From Natronomicrosphaera sp040876735 (GTDB lineage: Bacteria; Planctomycetota; Phycisphaerae; Phycisphaerales; Phycisphaeraceae), in assembly GCA_040876735.1 (NCBI GenBank), contig JBBDPC010000021.1, positions 1 through 37,503 of the forward strand: 37,503 nucleotides of DNA. The letters are read 5' to 3'. Below are positions 1 to 8,165 of this stretch, in pieces (the first letter of the stretch is position 1; every line of letters starts with the position of its first letter). The translations under genes and the position numbers were made by a program. Under the pieces are notes generated by a model that saw only the letters and a program-made list of their open reading frames with translations, was not told the origin of the DNA and made no database searches.

Positions 1-94
1 CGATCAGCAGCGCAATGATGCTGATGACCACCAGCAGCTCGATGAGCGTGAAACCATGGCAGCGCGAGCGGCGAGGGGCAGTCGTGCGGTGCAT
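1..94 (-). CDS. Pseudopilin, N-terminal fragment (runs off the window)
   Basis: Only the first 31 codons lie in the window. They encode a short basic leader ending in HG, followed by FTLIELLVVISIIALLI, the type IV pilin/type II secretion pseudopilin N-terminal motif: cleavage after the Gly by a prepilin peptidase, and Glu at +5 of the mature protein. The start is the ATG at 94, with CCGGAG about 8 bases upstream. It follows the PEP-CTERM gene at 189-989 on the same strand, about 95 bases downstream, and may be co-transcribed unless the hairpin at 137-160 ends transcription. The same gene pair recurs at 27697-29335. By analogy with that intact copy it is probably a DUF1559-type protein, but the diagnostic C-terminus is outside the window. 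Confidence 0.8.
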   Translation of the reverse strand, partial: MHRTTAPRRSRCHGFTLIELLVVISIIALLI

Positions 95-136
95 GATGCG
101 TACTCCGGAACGTGATGCGTGGTGATGGCGAAACCA

Positions 137-160
137 GCCCGCCCGCGGTAACGGACGGGC
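137..160 (-). terminator. Possible hairpin terminator after PEP-CTERM gene
   Basis: Arms GCCCGCCCG and CGGACGGGC form a 9-base stem with one mismatch around a 6-base loop, just past the stop codon at 189. No T run follows on the minus strand, so it may only be a pausing or 3'-stabilising hairpin. Confidence 0.35.
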
Positions 161-188
161 CGGGAGGATTGCCACGTCAACGGTCGCG

Positions 189-989
189 TCAGGCGAGCGA
201 CTTCGCGGGCCGGTTACGCCGGCGCACCAGCATCATCGCGCCGCCGAGGCCCATCAGCGCGAGGCTGGCGGGCTCGGGGACAATCTGGACAGATGAAAGC
301 GATGCACTGCCACTTTCAAAAACCGGATCGTTCGCCGCGAAATAGAGGTAGTCGCTTGTGCTTGTAATAGTGAAATCGATTCGCACATAGTCGCTGCCTT
401 CCGTCCAACTGTTCGCATCGCCATCCGGCGTGACGCCGGTTGCAAAGCTCGTCAGATCCGACAGCTTATTGAATCCAGCGTCGTCGCTGACTTCATAGTA
501 AAGATCGAGCGGAACATTCAGATTGCCTGCGTAGTGGGCGGCGACGAAGAGGGTGTACTCACCTGGCGCGAAGCCCTTGAGGCGGATCGCCACCGGATCG
601 CGCGACGCGGAGGAGTGCCCCCTGAACGCGTCGGTGGTCAGGTCGGTGTCCCAGATGCCGCTGGTGCCGCTGGCGCTGACCGCACTGGGAGTCTGGCTGA
701 AGAGGAAGGTTCCGGTTTCCGTGTTGGACGCCGTGCTGGCACGCCCGAATTCAACATCAATCGAGTTGCCGTCACTGTCGGTGACAGAGGTCACACCGGA
801 CGCATTGGGTTGCGCCCAGGTGGTGTAGCCGGAGGCGATCGCCCCCGCGGCGTGTCCGGGGCTATTGTTGCCGGTGTAAGCCCCATTACCGCCGACATCG
901 AGCATCAGGACAGACGCTTGCGCGGACACCGCCCCAAAACCGAGTAGTAGCGCCAGCGCCGTTGTCGTTCGAGTCAGATTCTTCAACAT
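189..989 (-). CDS. PEP-CTERM sorting domain protein
   Basis: A 266-residue exported protein. The start at 989 is preferred over an upstream in-frame codon because GGAGGACG lies about 9 bases before it and the protein then opens with a normal signal peptide: basic MLKNLTR, hydrophobic ALALLLGFGAV, cleavage near SAQA. The body is rich in Gly, Ser, Asp and Thr and has no catalytic motif I recognise. The C-terminus is a PEP-CTERM signal: VPEPASLALMGLGG, a hydrophobic stretch, then RRRNR. In this family that tail directs processing by an exosortase and attachment to, or release from, the cell surface. It is divergent from the XylR-like regulator at 1230, and the 240-base gap between them holds a terminator-like leader hairpin. 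Function is otherwise unknown. Confidence 0.88.
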   Translation of the reverse strand: MLKNLTRTTTALALLLGFGAVSAQASVLMLDVGGNGAYTGNNSPGHAAGAIASGYTTWAQPNASGVTSVTDSDGNSIDVEFGRASTASNTETGTFLFSQTPSAVSASGTSGIWDTDLTTDAFRGHSSASRDPVAIRLKGFAPGEYTLFVAAHYAGNLNVPLDLYYEVSDDAGFNKLSDLTSFATGVTPDGDANSWTEGSDYVRIDFTITSTSDYLYFAANDPVFESGSASLSSVQIVPEPASLALMGLGGAMMLVRRRNRPAKSLA

Positions 990-1054
990 GATCGTCGTCC
1001 TCCAAATAGAAAAGATGTGCTGTGACCGCAGACGGGCCACGAATCAAAAACCAC

Positions 1055-1082
1055 GCCGAGGGCGTTGCAACGCGCCCTCGGC
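1055..1082 (-). promoter_or_regulatory. Terminator-like hairpin in leader of PEP-CTERM gene
   Basis: GCCGAGGGCG and CGCCCTCGGC form a perfect 10-bp stem around an 8-base loop. On the minus strand it is followed by GTGG and then TTTTT (1046-1050), the look of an intrinsic terminator. It lies about 65 bases upstream of the PEP-CTERM start at 989, and no minus-strand gene lies upstream for it to terminate. A transcription attenuator or the end of a short leader RNA is inferred. Confidence 0.5.
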
Positions 1083-1229
1083 CATACGTCATCAAGCGTA
1101 CCCCATACGATGGTGGCGACCATGCCATATTGCGCATAACATTTAAACAGGTGCGTTTGCGGCGCCGATTAGATTTTGTATTGCCTTTGCCGCCGGACTT
1201 TCCCGGCTTGATTGATCTGGAGTACCGCG

Positions 1230-2369
1230 ATGGCCAGAAGTCCGACCCGGATTGTGGTGGTGGGAGATGAGTCGGCCTACCTCGCCGTGATCCGCCGGGG
1301 GATCATGCGCTACGCGAGGGCGGCGGGCCCTTGGGCGGTCCACAACGCCTATAGCCCCGATACGCCCGCGGCCGTGCACGGCTGGCGGCCGGCGGGGGCG
1401 ATCGTGAGCTGGCACGGAGGCCCCTGGAGCCAACTCGTTGAAGCCCTGCCCGGGCCGATCGTCACGGTCAGCGCCGCACGGTTGCCCGGGGCGCCGGCGG
1501 TGCGACCTGACAACCACGCCGCGGGTCGGCTTCAGGCTGAGCATCTGATCGACTGCGGGTGCCGGGAACTGGTGTACATGAAGGCCGCCGGGATGGCAGC
1601 GGCGTTGCGTACGGCGGGGTTTGTCGAGGCCGCCGCGGAGCAGGGCCTGACCGTGCGGGTCCAAACCCCCTTCGAGGCCGGCTGGCCCGCCGATTGGGAA
1701 AAGATGGACCGCGCGACCGGCCGGTGGCTCGCTGGCATGCCCCGTCCGACGGGCGTGGCTTGCCACGACGACGGCCGGGCGCGGATTGTCGCCGAGGCCG
1801 CCCTCAACGCCGGCATCCCCATCCCTGAACACATCGCGCTCATCGGCTGCAACGACGAGCCCGACGCCTGCGAAATGTGCTACCCCCCGCTGTCCAGCGT
1901 GAACCTGAATCTTGAAAAGGTGGGCTACGAGGCGGCCCGGCATCTGAGCCTGCAAATCCAGGGTCAGCCCCTGCCCGTCGACGACTTGCTCATCGAGCCG
2001 GTCGGCGTCGCGACCCGCGGCTCAACCGACACCATCGCGCTCAGCGACCCCACCATGCTTCGCGCCATCCGCTTCATCCGCGACCACGCCGACCGGCCCA
2101 CCAGTGTCGAAAATGTGCTCGACCACCTGAACATCTCCCGGCGGGCCCTGGAAAAAAAGTTCCGCGAACACCTCGGGCACACGCCCCTCAAAGAAATCCA
2201 ACGCACCCATCTGCGCAAAGCCCGTGAGCTGCTGCGCCTCACCGACCTGCCCATGCCCGCGATCGCCCGCGCGGCAGGCTACACGTCGGCCGCAGCCATG
2301 AGCGTGATGTTCCGCAAACACGCTGGCGAGCCGCCCACCAGCTACCGTGCCAGGCACCGCCTCCAATGA
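1230..2369 (+). CDS. XylR-like transcriptional regulator (AraC family with LacI-type sensor domain)
   Basis: A 379-residue regulator. The ATG at 1230 is chosen because TGGAG lies 7 bases upstream; a TTG at 1212 is an alternative. The N-terminal ~265 residues resemble the periplasmic-binding-protein-like sensor of XylR/LacI proteins: an opening hydrophobic strand (RIVVVGDE), LIGCNDEPDACEMCYPPLSSV near the end of the domain, then a conserved VGVATRGSTD linker. The C-terminal ~100 residues hold two helix-turn-helix units of the AraC type, including LNISRRALEKKFREHLGHTP and IARAAGYTSAAAMSVMFRKH. In the family such proteins bind a sugar and activate catabolic genes. No xylose isomerase gene is nearby, so the ligand is unknown. 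It is divergent from the PEP-CTERM gene and convergent with the sulfatase. Confidence 0.88.
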   Translation: MARSPTRIVVVGDESAYLAVIRRGIMRYARAAGPWAVHNAYSPDTPAAVHGWRPAGAIVSWHGGPWSQLVEALPGPIVTVSAARLPGAPAVRPDNHAAGRLQAEHLIDCGCRELVYMKAAGMAAALRTAGFVEAAAEQGLTVRVQTPFEAGWPADWEKMDRATGRWLAGMPRPTGVACHDDGRARIVAEAALNAGIPIPEHIALIGCNDEPDACEMCYPPLSSVNLNLEKVGYEAARHLSLQIQGQPLPVDDLLIEPVGVATRGSTDTIALSDPTMLRAIRFIRDHADRPTSVENVLDHLNISRRALEKKFREHLGHTPLKEIQRTHLRKARELLRLTDLPMPAIARAAGYTSAAAMSVMFRKHAGEPPTSYRARHRLQ

Positions 2370-2474
2370 CCATGCGCGAGCGGTGCCCGGTGGGGAAATG
2401 GTGAAGGATGTGAAGTGGGCGGTTCCGGTTAAGTCGACTGGTGGGTTGTGTACAGGGAGGGTACGCAGCGATTT

Positions 2475-3809
2475 CTAGCCAAGTGCCGAGCGGTGGGCCT
2501 TGACGTAGTGGTCGAGAACCGGCTGGAGCATGGCGTGGGCGCGTTGGACATCGGGGCTGGGGTTTTGGATGGGCTGGCGTTCGAGCGGGTCGGCGGGCAC
2601 GTCGTACAACTCGCCGGTGTCGTAGAGCTTGTATTGCCGATTGCGGGCCCATGCCTGGGTCTTGCCGCGCTTGTTTTCATACCAGCAGTAGATCCACTGG
2701 CGTGGGTCGCCTTCCTTGCCGAGCAGTTGGGGCAGGAAGCTTCGGCCGTCGATGGGCAGCGTATCGGGGATCGGCTCGCCAGCCAGGTCGCAGAAGGTCG
2801 GCAGGAAGTCGCTGAAATCGACCAGGTCGTCGCGGGTGACGCCGCGGTCGATCTTGCCGGGCCAGTTGGCGATCAGCGGGACGTGCGTGCCGGCGTCGGT
2901 CATGCTGCCCTTGCCGCCGGCCCATTCGCGGTCGCCGAGTTGCGAGACAATGGGCTCGTCGGTGCCGTTGTCCCCCGTGAACACCACCAGCGTGTTGTCG
3001 CGCAGGCCCAAGGCCTCGAGTTTGTCCACGATGCGGCCGACGAGCTTGTCCATATACGTGACCATGTCGCCGAAATACTTCGGGTTGCCCTTGTAACGCC
3101 TGGAGCCGCGATTGGCCGGGTTGTACTCCGGCGAGTCGGGCGTGGGGGCAAACGGGCAATGGGGGAGGATCATGGGGTAGTAGGCAAAGAACGGCTTGGT
3201 GCGATTCTCCTCCATGAACTTGCAGAGGAACTCGGTACAGACATCCGGGCCGTAGGCGCCGTCGAACTGCTGCGTTTCACCGTTGATGTCCAGCCGCGGG
3301 TTAGGGTAGCGGGTGTCGTGCTTCTGTTGATCGGTGCGGCCTTGGGTCTGCTGCCAGAGGCACGAGGCGTTGAAGCCGAAGTGTTGGGCATCGTCGGGCT
3401 TGTCGCCGAGTTGCCACTTGCCGGCGATGGCGGTGGCGTAACCGCGTGCTTTGAGCAGATGGGCAAAAGTCGTCTGACTGCGATGGAGCTTGCCGAAGCC
3501 CGTGTAGTTGCGCACGTTGTACATACCGGTCATGATCTGCACGCGCGACGGGGTGCACAGCGGCTGGGAATGGCAGTGATTGAATCGTGCGCCCTCGCGT
3601 GCCAGCTTGTCGATCACCGGGGTGTTGTAGGACCGGCCGCCGTTGGCCCCGATGCACTCATAGCCCAGGTCGTCGGCCATGATCAGCACGATGTTCGGCC
3701 GATTCGCTGCGCCCGGCTGGGCAAAGAGCGACCCAGGCAACGTCCCGGTCAGACCGGTGGCGGCGGCTATGCGCATGAAATCACGGCGATCCATTCGCTG
3801 GCTGAACAT
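2475..3809 (-). CDS. Sulfatase, S1 (formylglycine) type, Tat-exported
   Basis: A 444-residue sulfatase of the alkaline-phosphatase superfamily, expected to hydrolyse sulfate esters on a sugar or polysaccharide. The start at 3809 is chosen because AAGGA lies 7 bases upstream; an ATG six bases further upstream would sit against the ribosome site. The N-terminus MDRRDFMRIAAATGL is a twin-arginine export signal ending near SLFA. NIVLIMADDLG (D46, D47) supplies metal ligands. C85-T-P-S-R89 is the CxPSR motif whose Cys becomes formylglycine. AIAGKWQLGD and TGDNG carry further conserved residues. It is the last gene of a likely minus-strand set with the GntR-type regulator and the PEP-CTERM protein (111-base gap). 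Substrate is not predictable from the motifs; the product is periplasmic or exposed. Confidence 0.93.
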   Translation of the reverse strand: MFSQRMDRRDFMRIAAATGLTGTLPGSLFAQPGAANRPNIVLIMADDLGYECIGANGGRSYNTPVIDKLAREGARFNHCHSQPLCTPSRVQIMTGMYNVRNYTGFGKLHRSQTTFAHLLKARGYATAIAGKWQLGDKPDDAQHFGFNASCLWQQTQGRTDQQKHDTRYPNPRLDINGETQQFDGAYGPDVCTEFLCKFMEENRTKPFFAYYPMILPHCPFAPTPDSPEYNPANRGSRRYKGNPKYFGDMVTYMDKLVGRIVDKLEALGLRDNTLVVFTGDNGTDEPIVSQLGDREWAGGKGSMTDAGTHVPLIANWPGKIDRGVTRDDLVDFSDFLPTFCDLAGEPIPDTLPIDGRSFLPQLLGKEGDPRQWIYCWYENKRGKTQAWARNRQYKLYDTGELYDVPADPLERQPIQNPSPDVQRAHAMLQPVLDHYVKAHRSALG

Positions 3810-3920
3810 GGCCATTTCCTTCACGGGATGATGCGCGCGGCTTGCTGGTGCGTCGGCTCCGCCCAACGGTGGGCCGGGAAAGCGGCCGGCCGCCTGGGAG
3901 GAAGGCTCATCGGTTTCGCA

Positions 3921-4976
3921 TCAGCGACGGTGTCGCATCAGGCCGATCATTCCGCCGAGGATCAGCATGGCCGAGGCGGAGGTCGGTTCGGGGATGTAGC
4001 TGACGGTCAGTTGGCCGCCGTCGGTGGAAAATGACCAGCCCGCATCGACGCCGGGGGCGAGGGCCAAGCCGTTGTCAGTCAATCCCGCGGCGGTGGAGAC
4101 CAGGGTCCAGGTGCCGGAGGCGGGCGTCACGCCGCTGGCGAAGCCCAAGTCCAGCAGAGAACCGTCGGCAAACAGAACATTGCTGCTTGAGTTCTGGGTG
4201 CTGGTGAAGAGGATTTGGCGCATGACATCCGGATCGTCGATCGCGTCCTGGTCAATGACTGCGCGAAGGGTCGAGTTGTCCAGGAACTGCATGCGATTAC
4301 TGCCCCCGCGGTTCATGACCACGTCACTGCCGCCACCGGTGATACTCCCGTCGAGGACGAGCGTGCCGCTGCCGGTACCGCCACCGACGGTGAAGCTCTC
4401 GCTGAAGGTGATGTTTGCGGCGCCAGAGATCGACATGGTGCCATTGCCAGCATCGGTGCCGAGGAGGGTCTCGTCGCCGCCGCCTTGACCGATGACCGTG
4501 CCGCCGCTGATGTTGACAACACCGGTTCCGTTTAAGCCGATGAGCCAGGCGTCGTTGCTGTTGCCAGCAACGAATTCGACGGTACCACCCTCGATATTCA
4601 GCTTGCCATAGCCCCCGGCGAAATGGCCGATACGGGCTTGTTTGGCGGTAGACAACGCGCCGCCGGTCAGGGTGACGTAGCCCGACTCGGGATTGTTGGC
4701 TGCGTCGTGGCCGATATTCAGTCTGTTGACATCGACGGCTGAATTGATGATCACCGGGTTGCTTGAACTACTGGCGTTGCCGACATAGACATCGTCTGAG
4801 TCCGAGGGCACTGCGTCCGTGTCCCAGTTTTCGTCCGTGGACCAGAAATCATCTGCTCCGCCCCCGTCCCATACGACGTCGGCGGCGTGGGCGGGGGCGG
4901 GCCAAATGAGCGCAGCGGCCAGTGTGGCGGCGAGTGTGAGCCGGCATTGATGTGTGGATGGGCTGAAACGTTGCAT
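3921..4976 (-). CDS. PEP-CTERM protein with autotransporter-like beta-strand repeats
   Basis: A 351-residue exported protein. The ATG at 4976 has GGAGGA about 7 bases upstream and gives a signal peptide (LTLAATLAAALIWPAPAHA). The mature protein starts with a WDGGGADDFWSTDENW-like segment followed by Gly/Asn-rich repeats such as GKLNIEGGTVEF and GVVNISGGTV, the pattern seen in passenger beta-helices of autotransporter-type surface proteins. A C-terminal PEP-CTERM tail (IPEPTSASAMLILGGMIGLMRHRR) ends the protein. No enzyme motif is seen; a structural or adhesive surface role is inferred. It sits between the GntR-type regulator (82-base gap) and the sulfatase on the same strand. Confidence 0.88.
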   Translation of the reverse strand: MQRFSPSTHQCRLTLAATLAAALIWPAPAHAADVVWDGGGADDFWSTDENWDTDAVPSDSDDVYVGNASSSSNPVIINSAVDVNRLNIGHDAANNPESGYVTLTGGALSTAKQARIGHFAGGYGKLNIEGGTVEFVAGNSNDAWLIGLNGTGVVNISGGTVIGQGGGDETLLGTDAGNGTMSISGAANITFSESFTVGGGTGSGTLVLDGSITGGGSDVVMNRGGSNRMQFLDNSTLRAVIDQDAIDDPDVMRQILFTSTQNSSSNVLFADGSLLDLGFASGVTPASGTWTLVSTAAGLTDNGLALAPGVDAGWSFSTDGGQLTVSYIPEPTSASAMLILGGMIGLMRHRR

Positions 4977-5025
4977 GTCAATCTCCTCCAGATGCGGGAC
5001 GTGAAGAATGTCCCCTGAAATGAAT

Positions 5026-5053
5026 GCACGCCGCGATGATTGACGCGACGTGC
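5026..5053 (-). terminator. Hairpin between regulator gene and PEP-CTERM gene
   Basis: Arms GCACGTCGCG and CGCGGCGTGC pair over 10 bases with one wobble pair around an 8-base loop, starting 5 bases past the regulator stop. ATTCATTT follows on the minus strand instead of a clean T run. It could terminate the regulator transcript or act as a leader structure for the PEP-CTERM gene. Confidence 0.4.
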
Positions 5054-5058
5054 GCAAA

Positions 5059-6126
5059 TTACGGTTCGTCGGGCGCCACCGCGACGGTAGACTCGCCCTC
5101 GAACAGTTCGGCCGACGCCGGCTCGAGCAGCATCGGGTGTTTCCACTGACCTTTGCCATCATAGAACCAGCGGACGGCGATACCGACGAACTTGTCGGGC
5201 ATGGGCGTGATCAGGCACGTGCGTGAGGGGGTTTCGTAGGCAGTGGTGTTGTTGTTGCTGTCGATGCAGGCGACCGAGACATCGCGCCCGGTGACCCGGC
5301 CGCTTTCGTGGAGGGCGCGGATGGCACCGGTCGCGACCGCGCTGGTCAGGCATAGCACGCATGTGGCGTTGAACCGGCCTTCCTTGAGGACGCGCTTCAT
5401 CGTGTGGTAAGCGCCGGTGACCGACAGGGTGTGTGGTTCGACCGGTTCGTTGATGATTTTTCCCTGCACGTGGTTGAGGGATTTCCAGAGCGACCATTGT
5501 TCGATCAGGTCGTCGATGATGCCGCGACCGGGTTGGGCGTTGAGGCAGTCGATGCTTGTGTGGCCGAGCTTGCGGAGATGGTCGCCGAGCTGGTGGACGA
5601 ACTCGGGGCGCATCATGCGGATGGAAGGGACGGCCATGTCGGTCCAGTCGGAGTCGAGGGCGACGACGTTGCCGGCCTTGCTGAGCATGGTGCGGACGCG
5701 CGCGGGCATGGGTTCGGACGTGGCGACGATGAACACGCCGTCGAAGCTCGACAGCGACCGGCCGATGATCGGATCGTCCCAGTGGGCGTAGTTGACGGCC
5801 TGCACAAGGGCCTTGGCGGCGTAGGCGACACGCTCGGTGGAATGGCTCCACTTCTGGTACTGGCTTGCGGGGTGGCTTGGGGTGAGCAGCGCCAGGCGGA
5901 GGGTGCGGCTTTTGAACCGGTCGGGATTGACGGTGATCCGGCCGTAGGGCTTGCGGACGATCACGCCACGGTCGACCAACTCGAGCATGGCTCGGCGGGC
6001 GGTCATGCGCGACACGCCGATCTCGTTGGCCAGTCCCTGCTCGGTGGGCATTTCACGCAGGGCGTAGTCGCCACGGCGGATGCGCGTCTCGAGCATTTCG
6101 GCGAATTGTGCGTACTTCGCTGGCAT
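5059..6126 (-). CDS. GntR-family regulator with LacI-type ligand domain (AraR-like architecture)
   Basis: A 355-residue repressor-type protein. Residues 1-70 form a GntR winged helix: KYAQFAEMLETRIRRGDY, then EQGLANEIGVSRMTARRAML (recognition helix) and the wing DRGVIVRKPYGR. The rest resembles the LacI/periplasmic-binding effector domain (TLRLALLTPSH, FDGVFIVAT, HLRKLGHTSIDCLN, DVSVACIDSNNNTTAYETP). This layout matches AraR of Bacillus subtilis, which binds a sugar and releases DNA. The ATG at 6126 is preferred because the 12 codons above it are AT-rich and unlike the gene; the ATG at 6162 remains possible. It is followed on the same strand by the PEP-CTERM and sulfatase genes. It is one of two local candidates to bind the CACGTG palindromes described at 14988, 25499, 29737 and 36520. 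Confidence 0.88.
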   Translation of the reverse strand: MPAKYAQFAEMLETRIRRGDYALREMPTEQGLANEIGVSRMTARRAMLELVDRGVIVRKPYGRITVNPDRFKSRTLRLALLTPSHPASQYQKWSHSTERVAYAAKALVQAVNYAHWDDPIIGRSLSSFDGVFIVATSEPMPARVRTMLSKAGNVVALDSDWTDMAVPSIRMMRPEFVHQLGDHLRKLGHTSIDCLNAQPGRGIIDDLIEQWSLWKSLNHVQGKIINEPVEPHTLSVTGAYHTMKRVLKEGRFNATCVLCLTSAVATGAIRALHESGRVTGRDVSVACIDSNNNTTAYETPSRTCLITPMPDKFVGIAVRWFYDGKGQWKHPMLLEPASAELFEGESTVAVAPDEP

Positions 6127-6364
6127 GGTGTACTCATACGGAAACCAATTAAACTTATACATTATTTGTTCTTCTGGTCAAAGGGAAAACGGACAGCGTG
6201 GTGCTAAAAAAGTCGCTCGGGCATGTTTTGAGGAGCCGGTCCAATGATGCGTTTAGTGGCCGTTCATTGCCCGCAACAGCTATCAGTCACGTGTCGCGAT
6301 TGCCAACTCCCTCCTCTGCCAGGTGCTATGGACATTCACCGCTGGCGCGCCTGGCGTTTGATTT

Positions 6365-6700
6365 AGAGCCCCTAACACAACCGCAGTTGGTGATGGCAGA
6401 TCCTCACACAGCCAAGCTTCATGAGGGCTTCGTGCAAGGCATCGTCGATCTCCCGCCGGATGCGGAGGCGGCGGAACTGGTGCAGCCAACTGAGCGTGCG
6501 TTCGCTCACCCAGCGGTAGACGCCCAGGCCGCTGCCGTGCAACGTGTTGCGCCGGGCCAGGTGGGGCTCAATGCCTCTTTGCCGCAGCGCTTCGCGGTGT
6601 GGGGCGGAATCGTAGGCGCGGTCGGCGTAGAGCTTTCGCGGTCGCCGACGCGGCCGGCCGGGCTTGCCTCGGACAGGCGGGACCGCCGCGGTCATCCGTG
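6365..6700 (-). mobile_element. IS5-family transposase, C-terminal remnant with element end
   Basis: The minus strand from about 6700 to the stop at 6372 reads as the C-terminal third of an IS5-group transposase: AAVPPVRGKPGRPRRRP, KLYADRAYDS, then HLARRNTLHGSGLGVYRWVSERT (conserved Glu of the DDE triad) and WLHQFRRLRIRREIDDALHEAL. The N-terminal half and the first catalytic Asp are missing. GAGCCCCTAACACAACC at 6366-6382 resembles the terminal inverted repeat of IS427-type elements. The opposite end is absent, so the element is dead. Confidence 0.8.
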
Positions 6701-6783
6701 CCGCCGGAGCCGCGAACGACACATCCGCGAGCCAGTGGCCGCCCGCCACCTACGTGGGCCATCCCTGGCCCAAAACGCTTCAG

Positions 6784-7140
6784 TCACAGCCGGTCGAGCA
6801 CGCGCACGTCCTCGAACCCGGTCGGCCAGTGGTCGGTCTGCTGGCACTTCCGCAGCCGCTTCATGATCCCTTCGTTTTCCTGCTGAGCCCTGGCGAGTAC
6901 GTCCTGGCCAACACGCCACACGCCGGTTCGATAGGGAGCGTTCTTTTCCACCGCAATCAGGTGCACCGGGACCAGGTCGCCCAGCACCTGCCAGACGACC
7001 GAACGGTAAAACGTCAGTTGATGCACGTACTCGAATGCCCGAGCATCGAACTCGAAGCTGTCCAGATCGCGACAGGTCTTCAGATCGACGAGGCCCTCGA
7101 CAACGTCCGCGAAGGTGAACCAGTCGATCCGCACTTGGCA
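6784..7140 (-). pseudogene. PD-(D/E)XK phage-type exonuclease, C-terminal fragment
   Basis: Minus-strand coding runs from about 7140 to the stop at 6784. It contains CQVRIDWF, GLVDLKTCRDLDSFEFDA (the D-x-K half of the PD-(D/E)XK active site), a QLTFYRSVVW helix, VHLIAVEKNAPYRTGVWRV and a DHWPTGFEDVRVLDRL end. These match the C-terminal part of phage recombination exonucleases of the DUF3799/PDDEXK group. The N-terminal part is missing and the sequence switches at about 7141 to an IS630 fragment on the other strand. It is a likely prophage remnant. Confidence 0.6.
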
Positions 7141-7145
7141 TGGCA

Positions 7146-7300
7146 GGTGCTTGTACCGACGTTGCGGCCCGGCGAGATTGTGGTGATGGACAATCTGTCC
7201 GCGCACAAGGTGTGCGGGGTGCGCCAGGCGATCGAAGCCGCCGGGGCCGGTCTGTGGTACCTGCCCCCGTATTCGCCGGACCTGAGTCCGATCGAGCCGC
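7146..7300 (+). mobile_element. IS630-family transposase, internal fragment
   Basis: The plus strand encodes VLVPTLRPGEIVVMDNLSAH, then KVCGVRQAIEAAGAGLWYLPPYSPDLSPIE, which is the DDE_3 catalytic core of IS630 transposases (second Asp in VMDN, Glu in SPIE). Similarity stops at both ends, so only about 50 residues survive. Upstream it abuts the exonuclease fragment. Confidence 0.75.
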
Positions 7301-7808
7301 TCCCTATGCGCAACCCATCAACCGGCATTTCTCTCGAAAAGTTCGCGCCTTCTTTTAACAGTGACAGCGGCTGAAAATCGCGAGTTCGCGCGCAGCGTAA
7401 GTGGCGTGTGGTAGGGCGGTTGTTCCTGTTAAACACTACTTTGAGGCGATCATTGTCGCGCGCGAAAAGCGCGAACGGGTTCGAGCCCCGTAGAAGGGTC
7501 GAACGCTACGAAATGTTTGCTTTGCGTTGATGGGTTGCGCTGAGGCGCCTTCATGTCAAACGACGAAACAGAGAACTTTTTGGAGTTCTCAAAGTGACCG
7601 GTGCCGGCCGCCGCGTGGGGCCTTCACCCGGATAGCAGCCCTTTGCCTCTGCCCGTCTGGCTGCGGCCGGAGGTTGCGCAACCTCGTGTCGCCGATGCCC
7701 CGCTCCCGCCGTACCATGGTCGCTCCCGGCCCTGTTCAAAAACCATGTCATCCGTCGCAGGGACGCGGCAACGGGGATGATACTCCGATGCCCAGGCTGT
7801 GCCGTCCG
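7301..7808. other. Intergenic scar, no recognisable gene
   Basis: No convincing gene was found. It contains an isolated tRNA-like T-arm (7475-7491: ACGGG, TTCGAGC, CCCGT), which could be an old attachment-site scar but lacks the rest of a tRNA. A perfect 7-bp hairpin GAGAACT/AGTTCTC lies near 7571-7590 with no T run. Confidence 0.4.
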
Positions 7809-7931
7809 CTCTTGAAGATGATCGCCCACGCCACCCACCGCGAGCTGGCGCCGTCGAACCTGCACGGCGAGATGTCCTGTTGCGAACGGCTCGGCGGCTT
7901 GCTGCGCCACTATCATCGGCAGGCCGCCTGA
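7809..7931 (+). pseudogene. rve-type transposase remnant with internal deletion
   Basis: The frame reads KMIAHATHRELA, like the N-terminal region of integrase-core (rve) transposases, and then almost at once CCERLGGLLRHYHRQAA and a stop, which is the characteristic C-terminus of the same family. The catalytic domain that should lie between them is missing. The region down to 8165 shows no further recognisable gene. Confidence 0.5.
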
Positions 7932-8165
7932 ACGGAAGTCGTATGGGATTGAAGGGCCATCGCCGCATTGTCGATGATGGCTGGCGCTGCGCGGTGCGTG
8001 TTCATCCGCCACGATCGACGTTCCCAACACAGCGCTTCATCGACGCGAAGCCACCGTCAGCCGTGACATTTCGTTTCAGTGAATGGCTCCACATCTTGCT
8101 GGCAGCCCGCCCCCTGGTCTGTGTTGGAATTTGTGAACAGGGAGGCCGGTGGTCGGAGACGCGCC

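Noticed and set aside
2448..4034. Long plus-strand open frame opposite the sulfatase
   Set aside because: The minus strand carries the sulfatase motifs; the plus frame has no recognisable domain.
6285..6290. CACGTG upstream of the GntR-type regulator gene
   Set aside because: Flanking bases do not continue the dyad (AGT / TCG), so it does not match the other operator candidates.
7454..7498. tRNA-like fold: a 5-bp stem with 7-base loop (GCGAAAA) followed by a perfect T-arm
   Set aside because: Only one base separates the two arms, the base before the anticodon position is C and not T, and no D-arm or matching acceptor strand was found upstream. At most an old attachment-site scrap.
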